A stretch of 64,000 nucleotides of DNA from RGIG3528 sp045629005 (GTDB lineage: Bacteria > Bacillota > Clostridia > Lachnospirales > Lachnospiraceae). The notes under the pieces were generated by a model. It worked only from the letters and a program-made list of their open reading frames with translations. It searched no databases and was not told where the DNA came from. Both the position numbers and the translations under genes were made by a program. Within the stretch, counting starts at the first letter, position 1. The number at the start of each line of letters is the position of its first letter. The DNA lies in contig JAZQQJ010000079.1 of assembly GCA_045629005.1 (NCBI GenBank), positions 1 through 64,000 of the forward strand. Direction: 5' to 3'. Shown here one piece after another: positions 44,759 through 53,540 of the stretch.

Positions 44759-45637
44759 ATGGTACACGTTATATCGTGGAGTGGCGGAAAAGACTCAACC
44801 GCAACCGTAATACTCTTCCACCGCCACGAAGCAGAACTTCTTGCTCCGGGCGACAAGGTAATTGTTCTTTTTGTAGAAGTTATGTTCGACCTCATCAACA
44901 ATATATCGGGCCATAATCCCGACATTATTGATTTTATCTACAAGACCAAACTTGAGTTTGAATCTTGGGGGTATGAGGTCAGGATCCTTCGCGCAGATAA
45001 GGACTATCTCGACTTTTTTCATCACAAAATGGGTAGAAGTCGTTTACATCCTGAACACGAGGGAATGACTTATGGTTTTCCTGCTTCAGGAATCTGCGGA
45101 ATCAAGCGTGACCTTAAGCTTAAGCCTCTTGAACAGTTCAAAAAAGCCATTGCCAACGAAGAGCATCTTGATTATGTTGGCATAGCAGTAGACGAGCCTA
45201 AAAGACTTGAAGCCTTATACAAGGAGCCTGATACCGTATCTTTATTGGACAGATGCGGTTACACGGAAGCTATGGCAAAGGAACTGTGCGAAGAGTATGG
45301 TATGCTCTCTCCGCAGTACGCTCTTAACAACGGAAAGCAGAAACGTGATGGATGCTGGTTCTGCCCGAACGCAAAGCTGTGCGAACACGAAGCAATCTAC
45401 AAGGCACACCCTGAAGCATGGGCCAAATATGTTGCCCTTGAAGACGAACCTGATCTGGCTTATTCAAAATGGAACTGTTTTGCCAAGGATACGCTTCACG
45501 AACGGGATTGTAAGATTAGGGGCGTGGAATACAAACCAACGCTCCAAACCGTGCCTGACAAAGTGAAAAAAGTCAATGAATATCATCAAATAACGTTTGA
45601 TGAATACCTCGATTCATTAAAGATACCCGGAATTTAA
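44759..45637 (+). CDS. PP-loop PAPS-reductase/sulfotransferase-like protein
   Basis: A 292-residue protein of the PAPS reductase/adenine-nucleotide alpha-hydrolase superfamily. The PP-loop SGGKDST is at residues 8-14. Downstream are SRLHPEHEGMTYGFP and a CWFCPNAKLC cluster (about 201-210), seen in phage and plasmid members. Such enzymes activate substrates with ATP for thiolation or sulfate transfer; whether this one acts on nucleotides, tRNA or DNA (as DndC does) is unknown. No dnd partners are present. No Shine-Dalgarno site is visible before the ATG, which is unusual here. Confidence 0.78.
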   Translation: MVHVISWSGGKDSTATVILFHRHEAELLAPGDKVIVLFVEVMFDLINNISGHNPDIIDFIYKTKLEFESWGYEVRILRADKDYLDFFHHKMGRSRLHPEHEGMTYGFPASGICGIKRDLKLKPLEQFKKAIANEEHLDYVGIAVDEPKRLEALYKEPDTVSLLDRCGYTEAMAKELCEEYGMLSPQYALNNGKQKRDGCWFCPNAKLCEHEAIYKAHPEAWAKYVALEDEPDLAYSKWNCFAKDTLHERDCKIRGVEYKPTLQTVPDKVKKVNEYHQITFDEYLDSLKIPGI

Positions 45638-45649
45638 CCGGGTATTTTT
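45623..45649 (+). terminator. Intrinsic terminator
   Basis: ATACCCGG/CCGGGTAT stem and T5, overlapping the end of the PP-loop gene. Confidence 0.88.
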
Positions 45650-45663
45650 CTTGTCTTAATTTT

Positions 45664-45671
45664 CTATTTTA
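45664..45671 (+). promoter_or_regulatory. CTATTTTA, variant promoter box
   Basis: 38 bases before the PARP start, the same variant as at 41113. Confidence 0.45.
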
Positions 45672-45709
45672 TATTTATCAAAATGATAAATACAAAGGAG
45701 GAAAAAAGA

Positions 45710-47068
45710 ATGACAAATAGCGAAACAGGATACCTTGAACTACGTAAATGCAGCATAAATGCTGCCCGAGGTGCAAATGACCAGTTCACCATGAAACTTC
45801 TGTCTGACGGAACCATCCTGACCAGACAGAACAGAATTGGTGACAGAGCAAATGTAAGAAAAAACATTTATCCTGCAAGTGAGTGGGATAACGTGCTGAA
45901 CAAAAAGCTCAGCGAAGGATTCATTATTGTAAACACAGAAAAGATGGCCAGTAAGCTTATCAGCAACAGCGAAACAGGAAAGGAAATTCCTCTCAGCGAC
46001 GGGGAAATTCAGCAGATTTTGGACTTCCTTCGGCAGTTCGCAAAAGAGACCATGGAGAAAAACTTCGTAGTCAGGGCACAGGACATTAAGGATTCAGATA
46101 TTGAAGCGGCTGCCGAAATACTGAAAAATCTTTTGGCTGGTAACAGGAAAATGTCAGTTGACATGTTTAATTACCAGCTTGACCAGTTGCACATCCGAGT
46201 TCCCAGAAATATCCCCAACGTCCGCAAGGACCATGTCAAATCGGTCGGTGAATACGAAGCAAAGCTTCAGAAGGAGCAGGAAATCTTTGACTTCATGGTA
46301 GACCAGGTTCATAAGGTCAGAAGTGAATCGGACAAGAAAATTGCCGGATATACCGTGCTTGACCGTTATAACATCGACATGCGAAAAGCTACCGAAGAAG
46401 AAACCGAATACGTAAGAAAAAAGATGGGAAACAACGGCCATCAGATTTCACGCGTATGGAAAGTAGAAAACAAGACTACGGAAAAGTTCTTCGATAATTA
46501 CTGTCGTGAGTATAAGCTTGGAAAGTATTGCGAAAAGCCGTTTACAACAAAGACCCCGCAGGGAGAAGCCGAAAACGGTATTGCTCATCTGTTCCATGGA
46601 TCAGGGACAGAGAACTGGTTCTCTATTTTCACTGGCGGGCTTTGGCTTAAACCTGAACTTCTTGGTGCAAGAATTTGCGGTAAAGCATTCGGGCATGGTA
46701 TTTACTTCGCACCTTTGGCGCAGAAGAGTATCGGTTACACATCATCAATGGGTTCGTATTGGGCTCATGGTGACAGTAACAAGGGTTATCTCGCAATTTT
46801 CAAGGTAGCAACCGGAGAAATTTACGACATCTATGGCGAAGGTAACGGCGTTCCCGACAACTACTCACAGCTTCAGAGCAAGCACGGAAAACATGCTGAC
46901 TCTACTTGGGCTATGAGCAAAAACACGAACGGCTCATCATATCTTATGAATGAGGAAGTTATTGTTTATACGGACGGTTCAACCCGTCTCGATGAAACAG
47001 CCGTTCCGGAAGACAAAAAATTCAGTCAGTGTACGATCGAGTACCTGATTGAGTTTAACGCTAATTAA
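45710..47068 (+). CDS. WGR-helical-PARP poly/mono-ADP-ribosyltransferase
   Basis: A 452-residue PARP with the architecture of eukaryotic DNA-dependent PARPs. A WGR-like domain (about 5-75) has FTMKLLSDGTILTRQNRIGD, with the WGR signature reduced to NRIG. A helical regulatory-like region (about 95-230) has SDIEAAAEILKNLL and LDQLHIRVPRN. The ART domain (about 285-452) carries the full H-Y-E triad: H296 in LFHGSGTENW, Y332 in FGHGIYFAP, and E415 in MNEEVIVY. It should transfer ADP-ribose from NAD, probably on sensing DNA ends. AAGGAGG sets the start at 45710. It is a single-gene unit between terminators. Confidence 0.93.
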   Translation: MTNSETGYLELRKCSINAARGANDQFTMKLLSDGTILTRQNRIGDRANVRKNIYPASEWDNVLNKKLSEGFIIVNTEKMASKLISNSETGKEIPLSDGEIQQILDFLRQFAKETMEKNFVVRAQDIKDSDIEAAAEILKNLLAGNRKMSVDMFNYQLDQLHIRVPRNIPNVRKDHVKSVGEYEAKLQKEQEIFDFMVDQVHKVRSESDKKIAGYTVLDRYNIDMRKATEEETEYVRKKMGNNGHQISRVWKVENKTTEKFFDNYCREYKLGKYCEKPFTTKTPQGEAENGIAHLFHGSGTENWFSIFTGGLWLKPELLGARICGKAFGHGIYFAPLAQKSIGYTSSMGSYWAHGDSNKGYLAIFKVATGEIYDIYGEGNGVPDNYSQLQSKHGKHADSTWAMSKNTNGSSYLMNEEVIVYTDGSTRLDETAVPEDKKFSQCTIEYLIEFNAN

Positions 47069-47078
47069 TCATTTATAA

Positions 47079-47106
47079 AAACACTTCTGAAAAGAGGTGT
47101 TTTTTA
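47079..47106 (+). terminator. Intrinsic terminator
   Basis: AACACTTC/GAGGTGTT stem and T6. Confidence 0.85.
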
Positions 47107-47150
47107 TTTTTCGCTCCTGTTTTTTGTCTTTAAGAAAACAATCGTCAATT

Positions 47151-47196
47151 ACTCGGTAATTAGATGCCGAGATGAAAGCACTTATAGCATACATTA
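47151..47196 (+). mobile_element. Solo left-end-like remnant of IS200/IS605-type element
   Basis: CTCGG...ATGCCGAGATGAAAGC, then CTTAT and TACAT, closely follows the left end of the TnpB element at 62060-62104 read on the minus strand. No transposase or right end was found beside it. Confidence 0.5.
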
Positions 47197-47200
47197 CCAC

Positions 47201-47208
47201 CTATATTG
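47201..47208 (+). promoter_or_regulatory. CTATATTG promoter box
   Basis: Lies directly after the IS-end-like sequence, upstream of a leader with a terminator. Confidence 0.5.
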
Positions 47209-47214
47209 CAACCT

Positions 47215-47306
47215 TTTTTATTGTTCAAAAAGCTATTTTATTAGTGAATTCATTATAAACGGAGTAGCATAACCAAACCAGATGATGGTAATGCCACTCC
47301 TTTTTT
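47215..47306 (+). ncRNA. Candidate leader RNA or small RNA ending in a terminator
   Basis: From the box at 47201 a transcript would run about 90 nt into a strong hairpin (47261-47300: GGAGT-GCAT-ACC paired with GGT-ATGC-ACTCC, two mismatches) followed by T6. The 47335 gene begins 29 bases later, so this is an attenuated leader or an independent small RNA. No riboswitch class recognised. Confidence 0.45.
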
Positions 47307-47334
47307 AGGCAAAACACTGCCAGAAGGGAGCAAA

Positions 47335-48039
47335 ATGAGTATTTATGAAGAAAAGAAAAATAAGGCAATGTGTCTCCGATACAAAACTCCGGCTTTATCG
47401 GACATTGGGTTTGAGGCAATTCTTACAGGCTTAAGTGAAATCGAAGATTGCTGTTGCGAGGTCCAGTATTCGCTTGAAGACAGTCCTGAATCAATCATGG
47501 ATGCATTCAATGGCGATACCGAGGAATTCAACGATTTCCAGATGGCTTTTTCTGACCTCGAAGCAAAATGTGAACAGCTTCATGAAGCAATTCAGGATTT
47601 CCGTTGTTATGATCCGGAAATAACTAAAGACCAGCACTTTGACGACTGTACGGTAGCATTAATTGGTAATCGTTATAATCTCGTAGGATACGATGATTAT
47701 GAAGAAGATTACTTCCACCTGTCAAGCTACGAAGCCGGGCTTGCCCAGACAGAAGCAGGTAAGCGACTCATGCGCCTTAAAAAAGAAGACCTGATTGCGG
47801 AAATAGGACAAGCTATGGGAATCACCGTCGCGTACATCGACTTAAAGACAGCCTACGACAAATTATCCACTACACTGGATATCTTCAAGGGCGAAAACAA
47901 CAGCCTGAGTAAACAACTCAGGCAGATAGACGAAGCCTATAAAAAGGCTTCCGAAGAAGACTTCATCGACGGATATCCAAGTGTCTGTACCTTTAACAAT
48001 CTGGTGGCACAATTGCCCCCGGTCGTCTGGTTAAATTAG
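47335..48039 (+). CDS. Unknown 234-residue protein
   Basis: Not recognised. Acidic helical protein with coiled-coil-like heptads at about 165-215 (LKTAYDKLSTTLDIFKGE). Start at 47335 after AAGGGAG. Its expression probably depends on readthrough of the leader terminator ending at 47306. It is a monocistronic unit closed by a terminator. Confidence 0.75.
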   Translation: MSIYEEKKNKAMCLRYKTPALSDIGFEAILTGLSEIEDCCCEVQYSLEDSPESIMDAFNGDTEEFNDFQMAFSDLEAKCEQLHEAIQDFRCYDPEITKDQHFDDCTVALIGNRYNLVGYDDYEEDYFHLSSYEAGLAQTEAGKRLMRLKKEDLIAEIGQAMGITVAYIDLKTAYDKLSTTLDIFKGENNSLSKQLRQIDEAYKKASEEDFIDGYPSVCTFNNLVAQLPPVVWLN

Positions 48040-48040
48040 T

Positions 48041-48074
48041 AAAAAAGGAACCACTTATATGGTGGTTCTTTTTT
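48041..48074 (+). terminator. Intrinsic terminator
   Basis: GAACCAC/GTGGTTC stem flanked by A6 and T6. Confidence 0.88.
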
Positions 48075-48117
48075 GATAATCGAAATCTGCAAAGGGACTT
48101 ATTTGTTTTGAGAATTC

Positions 48118-48125
48118 CTATATTT
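48118..48125 (+). promoter_or_regulatory. CTATATTT promoter box
   Basis: 45 bases before the first methyltransferase. Confidence 0.5.
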
Positions 48126-48170
48126 GATGTAATAACAGAAAATTTAATTTTATAGTAAGGTAGAGCACAC

Positions 48171-49154
48171 ATGAATCATAAACTTCAATGCGCATCATTT
48201 TTTGCCGGTGTAGGTGGCATAGATAAAGGTTTTGAACAGAATAACTTATTCAATATCATATACGCGAATGAATTTGATCCGTATCCCGCTCAGACGTATG
48301 AATTGAATTCAAACATCAAGGTTGATTGTCGTGATATTCGCACTATTAATGCTGATGAAATTCCAAACTTTGACGTAATGCTTGCCGGGTTTCCCTGTCA
48401 GGCATTCAGCGTAGCAGGCTATAGAAAAGGATTTGAAGACGAAAAAGGAAGAGGAACCCTTTTCTTTGAACTACTCCGAATAATTAAAGCAAAACAGCCA
48501 CAGATTCTTTTTCTCGAAAACGTAAAAAATCTGGTCGGACACGACAATGGGAACACTTTTAAAGTAATCCGTGAGGCATTAGAGGCAAATGGGTATTACG
48601 TTAATCCAATGGTTCTTAATGCAATGGAATATGGTAATGTTCCCCAGAATCGTGAACGAATATACATCGTTTGTTTTAAAGATAAAGAGGTTTATCAGAA
48701 CTTTCATTTTCCGATGCCTGTTCCTCTCAAGAAGAAACTTACTGACGTCATTAATTTCGAAACAAAGATGGATGAAAAATATTACTACACCGCCGGCAAG
48801 TATAAGGGGGACATTTACGAAAAACTCGTTGAGGCTATGGACGACGAAAACACAGTTTATCAATGGCGTCGCATGTATGTGAGAAAAAACAAGCGCGGAG
48901 TAGTTCCTACACTTACCGCAAATCAAGGTGAAGGCGGACATAATGTATGCCTAATAAAAACCAAAAACGGCATCAGAAAAATGACTCCGCACGAATGCTT
49001 CAACACTCAAGGTTTTCCTGAAAATTTTAAACTTCCAGCAAATCAAAGCGATGCCCGCTTATACAAACAAGCTGGAAATTCTGTATGCGTAGCCGTCATC
49101 GCAAGAATCGCAAATGCAATAGCAGACGCTTACACGTTTGCGAACCAATTGTAG
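48171..49154 (+). CDS. DNA cytosine-5 methyltransferase 1
   Basis: A 327-residue C5 methyltransferase. Motif I FFAGVGGIDKGFE binds S-adenosylmethionine, motif IV GFPCQAFSVAG holds the catalytic Cys (about residue 76), motif VI is FLENVKNL, motif VIII is PQNRERIYIV, and motif X is YKQAGNSVCVAVI. The target-recognition region between VIII and IX is short. It is the first gene of a restriction-modification system with two C5 enzymes. The ribosome site is poor (AAGGTAGAG), unlike the rest of the element. Confidence 0.93.
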   Translation: MNHKLQCASFFAGVGGIDKGFEQNNLFNIIYANEFDPYPAQTYELNSNIKVDCRDIRTINADEIPNFDVMLAGFPCQAFSVAGYRKGFEDEKGRGTLFFELLRIIKAKQPQILFLENVKNLVGHDNGNTFKVIREALEANGYYVNPMVLNAMEYGNVPQNRERIYIVCFKDKEVYQNFHFPMPVPLKKKLTDVINFETKMDEKYYYTAGKYKGDIYEKLVEAMDDENTVYQWRRMYVRKNKRGVVPTLTANQGEGGHNVCLIKTKNGIRKMTPHECFNTQGFPENFKLPANQSDARLYKQAGNSVCVAVIARIANAIADAYTFANQL

Positions 49155-49267
49155 ATACATATATTACAAGAGTTCAAAATAATTTGATGACAAAGAAATG
49201 ATAAAATGCTAATATTCCATTTGTTATGATATCGTTTTTAATGTGCGGCGGCACTATCCGCTGTGAA

Positions 49268-49281
49268 CGTGGAGACACGTA
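49268..49281 (+). promoter_or_regulatory. Small hairpin before second methyltransferase
   Basis: ACGTG-GAGA-CACGT, a perfect 5-bp stem with a GNRA tetraloop, ending 15 bases before the ATG at 49297. It follows a GCGG/CCGC pairing. The 49155-49296 gap has no exact CTATATT box. It could regulate methyltransferase translation. Confidence 0.35.
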
Positions 49282-49296
49282 AAATCGAGGTGTAAA

Positions 49297-50361
49297 ATGA
49301 AAAAAGAAACAATATTTAAACTGGGCGAACTTTACTGCGGGCCAGGAGGGCTGGCTTGCGGAGCTTTACGTTCACACAGCGATGACGGTCTGTTTAAACT
49401 TTCTCATGCATGGGCAAACGATTATGACGCAGATACTTGTGCAACATATCGAAAAAACATTTGCCCAGATAATCCGGAAAGCGTCTATTGTGGCGACGTA
49501 AGAAAGCTGGATATTAGCTCATTAGGAGATATTGACGCATTTGCATACGGTTTCCCTTGTAATTCATTTTCTAATGTTGGTGAGCATCAGGGAATTGCGA
49601 ACGAAAAATTTGGGCAATTATATTGGTACGGCATTGAAGTCCTGCGAACATATCGTCCGAAATGGTTTATGGCGGAAAACGTTTCGGGAATACGTTCTGC
49701 TGGTTCAGATGATTTTCAAATTATTTTACGTGACATGAGAGAAGCCGGATATAAAATCGTTCCACATCTTTACAAGGCAGAAGAGTATGGTGTTCCTCAA
49801 ACAAGGCACAGAGTTATTATTGTGGGAATTCGTGATGATCTGGATGTTGTATTCAAAGTCCCTGATCCATCAGTTTATTCACAGGTTGACATTTCTTCAC
49901 GAACTGCGTTGGCAAATATATCACAAAACATGCCAAACACAGAAAGACGCAAATTAAGTGATACTGTTATCCGTAGATTGTCATATATCAAGCCCGGACA
50001 AAATGTATGGCAAGCCGAAGCAGAAGGAACACTTCCAGAAGAACTGAGGATAAAAACAAGAACGAAAATATCCCAAATATACAGAAAACTGGATCCTGAC
50101 AAGCCATCATACACAATAACAGCTTCCGGAGGTGGCGGCACATTTGGTTACCACTGGACAAACAGAGAGTTAACCAATCGGGAAAGAGCAAGAATTCAAA
50201 CATTCCCCGATGATTACGAATTTATCGGCAATTATGCCTCAGTTAGAAAACAAATTGGCATGGCTGTTCCGTGCAAATTGAGTGAAGTAGTTACCACTGC
50301 AATATTAAATTCATTTGCAGGAATCTCTTACAAAAGCATAGAGGCTAACCTGAATGAGTAA
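49297..50361 (+). CDS. DNA cytosine-5 methyltransferase 2
   Basis: A 354-residue C5 methyltransferase, clearly different from the first. Motif I LYCGPGGLACGA, motif IV GFPCNSFSNVG with catalytic Cys, motif VI WFMAENVSG, motif VIII PQTRHRVIIVG, and motif X QIGMAVPCKLSEVV. Two distinct C5 methyltransferases beside one endonuclease usually mean an asymmetric recognition site in which each enzyme protects one strand. GAGGTG precedes the ATG. It overlaps the endonuclease gene by 8 bases. Confidence 0.93.
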   Translation: MKKETIFKLGELYCGPGGLACGALRSHSDDGLFKLSHAWANDYDADTCATYRKNICPDNPESVYCGDVRKLDISSLGDIDAFAYGFPCNSFSNVGEHQGIANEKFGQLYWYGIEVLRTYRPKWFMAENVSGIRSAGSDDFQIILRDMREAGYKIVPHLYKAEEYGVPQTRHRVIIVGIRDDLDVVFKVPDPSVYSQVDISSRTALANISQNMPNTERRKLSDTVIRRLSYIKPGQNVWQAEAEGTLPEELRIKTRTKISQIYRKLDPDKPSYTITASGGGGTFGYHWTNRELTNRERARIQTFPDDYEFIGNYASVRKQIGMAVPCKLSEVVTTAILNSFAGISYKSIEANLNE

Positions 50362-51904
50362 ATGTAATTATTGGTGGGTGACAAGACCCAAGAGAAAACT
50401 TAATTCTATACCAGAAATCCTATCTGTTTTTGCAAGCGCGACGCTTGAACATCAGTGGGATGGTAGCAGGAATCTTCATATACAGTTTGAAAAAGCGTTA
50501 GAAGATGCTGGATTAAAGCGGGTTGGTTCAAGGCGAGACGGCGGAGGGTCCGGCGGAAGAACATACGCGGCATGGCTCCGTTCTTTAGGCCTAATTTGTG
50601 AAGAAAGCACAACGAGGCAGGTCTACCTGACATTGGCCGGCGAAGCTATTATTGAGGGGAAATCGCCAGTTAAGGTTTTAAAGAAACAAATACTTGAATA
50701 CCAATTCCCCTCTCAATTTTCATTATCCGTAGGCGTAGATGAACGTTTTAAAATCAAACCGTTTCGCTTTATCCTGCAATTGTTGATGGACGAACGAATA
50801 TCTGCACTATCAACAGATGAGCTTGCAAAGATTATTATTACTGAAGCTGAAACAGAACGCGATTATGAGAAAATTGTAAATAGGTTAATAGCATATAGAA
50901 ACTTTGGTGATGATGTTCTGGAAGACGATTTTTTCGTTAAGTATATTCCAGACGTAAATCCAGCAAGTGCAGACCCATATCAGAAACTTACGGATATAGC
51001 AAATACACTATTTAACTGGCTTGAATATACGCAACTTATTGGTCGTGACACAGGATGTATTTTTATCCCTGAAGAAAACAAGCCTGAAGTTACATTAATC
51101 CTCAATGAAAGAAGTCCGCTTATTTCCAATCCGAGCGATAGCGAATTTTTTCAAAGAAAATACGGCATTGACCCATGGCACAAAAAAGATACTCGTAATT
51201 TACTTCTAACAAAAGCAGTAACATCACGTAGTATAGACGAACAAAGGATTAAGAATGCCGTCATTTCGCTTGCATCACGTAAGCCCATAAGGGAATTCAA
51301 TAACGAAATTATAGATTATGTTATAGATAATACCGGAACCAACAGGGCATTAGTCGAAAACGTCTTATTATCATCTTATCCCCACGGATTAATAGGAAGT
51401 TTCCTGGCAAACTACTATGAAATGGCCTTCAAAGGGACAGAAGAAGCAATCGAATTCGAAAAAGCTACCGCCGAATTGTTTCGCGATGTTTTCGGATATA
51501 ATTCAATTCATTTGGGACAGACAGGTGCCTTATCAGCTCCTGATGTGTTGCTATTATCAGACGAAGAAGGATATCAAGCTATTATTGACAACAAAGCCTA
51601 CAGCAAATATAGCATCAGTGGGGATCATCACAACCGTATGGTCCATAACTATATAGAAAAAATAAGCAATTATAGCGATTCACAATATCCTATAGGTTTC
51701 TTCACCTACATTGCTGGTGGATTTGCTCCAACGATTAACAAGCAAATTATTTCAGAAGTTAATGAGTCCAATGTACATGGTTCAGGAATTACAGTAACAA
51801 CATTTATTAAGTTAATAGAAAGGAACACAGAACACTTATATACACACAAACATTTACGCAATATATTTTCTCTTGACAGAGAGATTAAACTTACAGACAT
51901 TTAA
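50354..51904 (+). CDS. AlwI-family-like type II restriction endonuclease
   Basis: A 516-residue endonuclease. The N-terminal part (RKLNSIPEILSVFAS ... RRDGGGSGGRTYAAWLRSLG) resembles the DNA-recognition region of AlwI-family enzymes. The PD-(D/E)xK site is visible as APD397 followed by IIDNK with D412 and K414. It starts inside the end of the second methyltransferase gene (ATG at 50354), so translation is coupled and methylation precedes cutting. It probably cuts outside an asymmetric site (type IIS). Codon choice looks more AT-rich than the replication genes, in keeping with separate acquisition. Confidence 0.82.
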   Translation: MSKCNYWWVTRPKRKLNSIPEILSVFASATLEHQWDGSRNLHIQFEKALEDAGLKRVGSRRDGGGSGGRTYAAWLRSLGLICEESTTRQVYLTLAGEAIIEGKSPVKVLKKQILEYQFPSQFSLSVGVDERFKIKPFRFILQLLMDERISALSTDELAKIIITEAETERDYEKIVNRLIAYRNFGDDVLEDDFFVKYIPDVNPASADPYQKLTDIANTLFNWLEYTQLIGRDTGCIFIPEENKPEVTLILNERSPLISNPSDSEFFQRKYGIDPWHKKDTRNLLLTKAVTSRSIDEQRIKNAVISLASRKPIREFNNEIIDYVIDNTGTNRALVENVLLSSYPHGLIGSFLANYYEMAFKGTEEAIEFEKATAELFRDVFGYNSIHLGQTGALSAPDVLLLSDEEGYQAIIDNKAYSKYSISGDHHNRMVHNYIEKISNYSDSQYPIGFFTYIAGGFAPTINKQIISEVNESNVHGSGITVTTFIKLIERNTEHLYTHKHLRNIFSLDREIKLTDI

Positions 51905-51938
51905 GATGCATATTTCTTATTTTTCATTTCTTATACCC

Positions 51939-51946
51939 CTATATTG
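51939..51946 (+). promoter_or_regulatory. CTATATTG promoter box
   Basis: 32 bases before the 94-residue gene. Confidence 0.55.
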
Positions 51947-51978
51947 TTATTATCAAAAATAAATTGGAGGTATTACAA

Positions 51979-52263
51979 ATGAAAGTTGCAACAGGTAACT
52001 GGATAAATATTTATTCGGAACAGGGACACGACAATTACGGATTTAAACTTCATTTCGATATTATGGTTCTTTTCATAGAAAGTTTTCAGCTTACTCCTGA
52101 AGTAGCGGATGCCGTTTATGAGAAAATACAGGAAAGACTTATCGAATTAGGAAAAGTTAATCCCTTTGCACAGAAGAATGCAGTTAAAACCATTATAATC
52201 GAAGTCCTTGATTCCCTAGGCTATGAGTACGAAAGAGTGCTTGTAGACCAGTATATCAGATAA
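51979..52263 (+). CDS. Unknown 94-residue protein
   Basis: Not recognised. Helical with a hydrophobic core (FDIMVLFIESFQLTPEVADA). The start at 51979 has TTGGAGG; an in-frame ATG at 51964 would lie at the ribosome site. Convergent with the recombinase gene across a shared terminator. Confidence 0.7.
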   Translation: MKVATGNWINIYSEQGHDNYGFKLHFDIMVLFIESFQLTPEVADAVYEKIQERLIELGKVNPFAQKNAVKTIIIEVLDSLGYEYERVLVDQYIR

Positions 52264-52279
52264 TCATTACTTTTATTTC

Positions 52280-52312
52280 AAAAGCCCTGACGAACAATCG
52301 CCAAGGCTTTTT
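52280..52312. terminator. Bidirectional terminator
   Basis: AAAAGCC/GGCTTTT stem with an inner CTG-GCG-type pairing, between convergent genes. Confidence 0.8.
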
Positions 52313-53386
52313 CTATTTTTCTTTATACATATTTTCAGCCGCTTCACCGGCACGGGCCATATTCTGCTCCTTGGAATCCACATAAAACTTTGCGGTAGTT
52401 TCCGGAGAACTGTGCCCCAGAGCGTCTCTTGTCAATAATAAGTCGTGTGTTGCATTATATAAATTTGTTCCATACGTAGCCCTTAATTTATGGGCAGTAA
52501 CATGTTTTCCGGTAATAGCAGAAGAGTATATTTTAACTATTCTCTCAATGCTCTCCTTTGAAAATCTTGTTCCACGGGAAGATAGGAAAAATGCCTCCCC
52601 AGAAACGCCTTTTAAGCCGTATTTACGGGCTGTTATAGCACGTTCCCCATCTTTGTACGCCTGTAACGCAACGGCGACGTCAGCGGGAAAGAAAACAATG
52701 TCCTCGTGCTCACCTTTACGTGTTATATGGATGTTATTTTCCTTAAAATAGATATCCAGTACATTTATCCCCACAAGTTCAGAAATACGCATACCGGTCC
52801 CGAGAAATAACTTAATTACAGCCGTATCCCTTTGGCAGGATTTTTCGTGAAATTTTCGTTGCCTTTCAGATATGTTCATATATCCCGCAGTAGATGTATT
52901 GTCGACCAGAGCATTAACTTCTTCACTGGTCAGTCGGACTATGGACTTTGATTTCTTTGGAACAAAGTTTTCATACCGAGCCATAGGGTTTTTCTGGATA
53001 ATTCCTTCATCAGACAGATACTGGTAAAGATTCTTTAAAACCGTAATCTTATGGGATAATGTTACGGTGGAATTTTCTTTTCCTGATCCGTTTTTGTCTG
53101 ACCGTAAATATGAAGCATAATTATCAAAATCCTCAGCCGTATATCCGGCGATTGTGGCCGGTGTTATGTCAGCTGTAGTTAATCCATAGAACTGCTCATC
53201 ATAAATTAACAGGTATTCAAGAAATACTATGAGGTCTTGTGCGTAGGAATTCTTTGTTGACTGTGTGATGTTATGTTTTGAATTAAGAAATGCCTTGACG
53301 AAATCCGGAAGACGTGGTGAAAACTTTTCTTCAAACTGCTCTGATAATTTACGATTCTGTTGTTTTCTGTATTCTGATATGGCCAT
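52313..53386 (-). CDS. Tyrosine recombinase (XerC/D-like integrase)
   Basis: A 357-residue phage-integrase-family recombinase. A SAM-like N-terminal core-binding domain (about 20-140) precedes the catalytic domain with R200 (GTGMRISEL), K in TRKGEHE, H299-x-x-R302 (HKLR), H325 (LGHSSPETT) and nucleophile Y335 (AKFYVDS). All catalytic residues are present. It could integrate the element or resolve dimers. It starts at 53386 with AAAGGA upstream. A perfect 11-bp inverted repeat lies 37 bases before the start and AT-rich repeats lie further upstream, so the recombination site is probably adjacent. Confidence 0.93.
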   Translation of the reverse strand: MAISEYRKQQNRKLSEQFEEKFSPRLPDFVKAFLNSKHNITQSTKNSYAQDLIVFLEYLLIYDEQFYGLTTADITPATIAGYTAEDFDNYASYLRSDKNGSGKENSTVTLSHKITVLKNLYQYLSDEGIIQKNPMARYENFVPKKSKSIVRLTSEEVNALVDNTSTAGYMNISERQRKFHEKSCQRDTAVIKLFLGTGMRISELVGINVLDIYFKENNIHITRKGEHEDIVFFPADVAVALQAYKDGERAITARKYGLKGVSGEAFFLSSRGTRFSKESIERIVKIYSSAITGKHVTAHKLRATYGTNLYNATHDLLLTRDALGHSSPETTAKFYVDSKEQNMARAGEAAENMYKEK

Positions 53387-53422
53387 AAATATTGATTCCT
53401 TTCACGATCATGGGTTTATACA

Positions 53423-53458
53423 TATCTTTTCACAAAAGTGTCGTTTAGTGAAAAGATA
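53423..53458. other. Inverted repeat, candidate recombination site or integrase operator
   Basis: TATCTTTTCAC (53423-53433) and GTGAAAAGATA (53448-53458) are perfect 11-bp arms around 14 bases. The layout recalls core sites of tyrosine recombinases, and the recombinase gene begins 37 bases away. A repressor operator is the other reading. Confidence 0.5.
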
Positions 53459-53540
53459 CCCAATACAATATACTCCTATTCCGGGCTATATGTCACGTAA
53501 AAAAAATATAAAATGTGTCCGGTAAAGACCGCTGAAGGAT

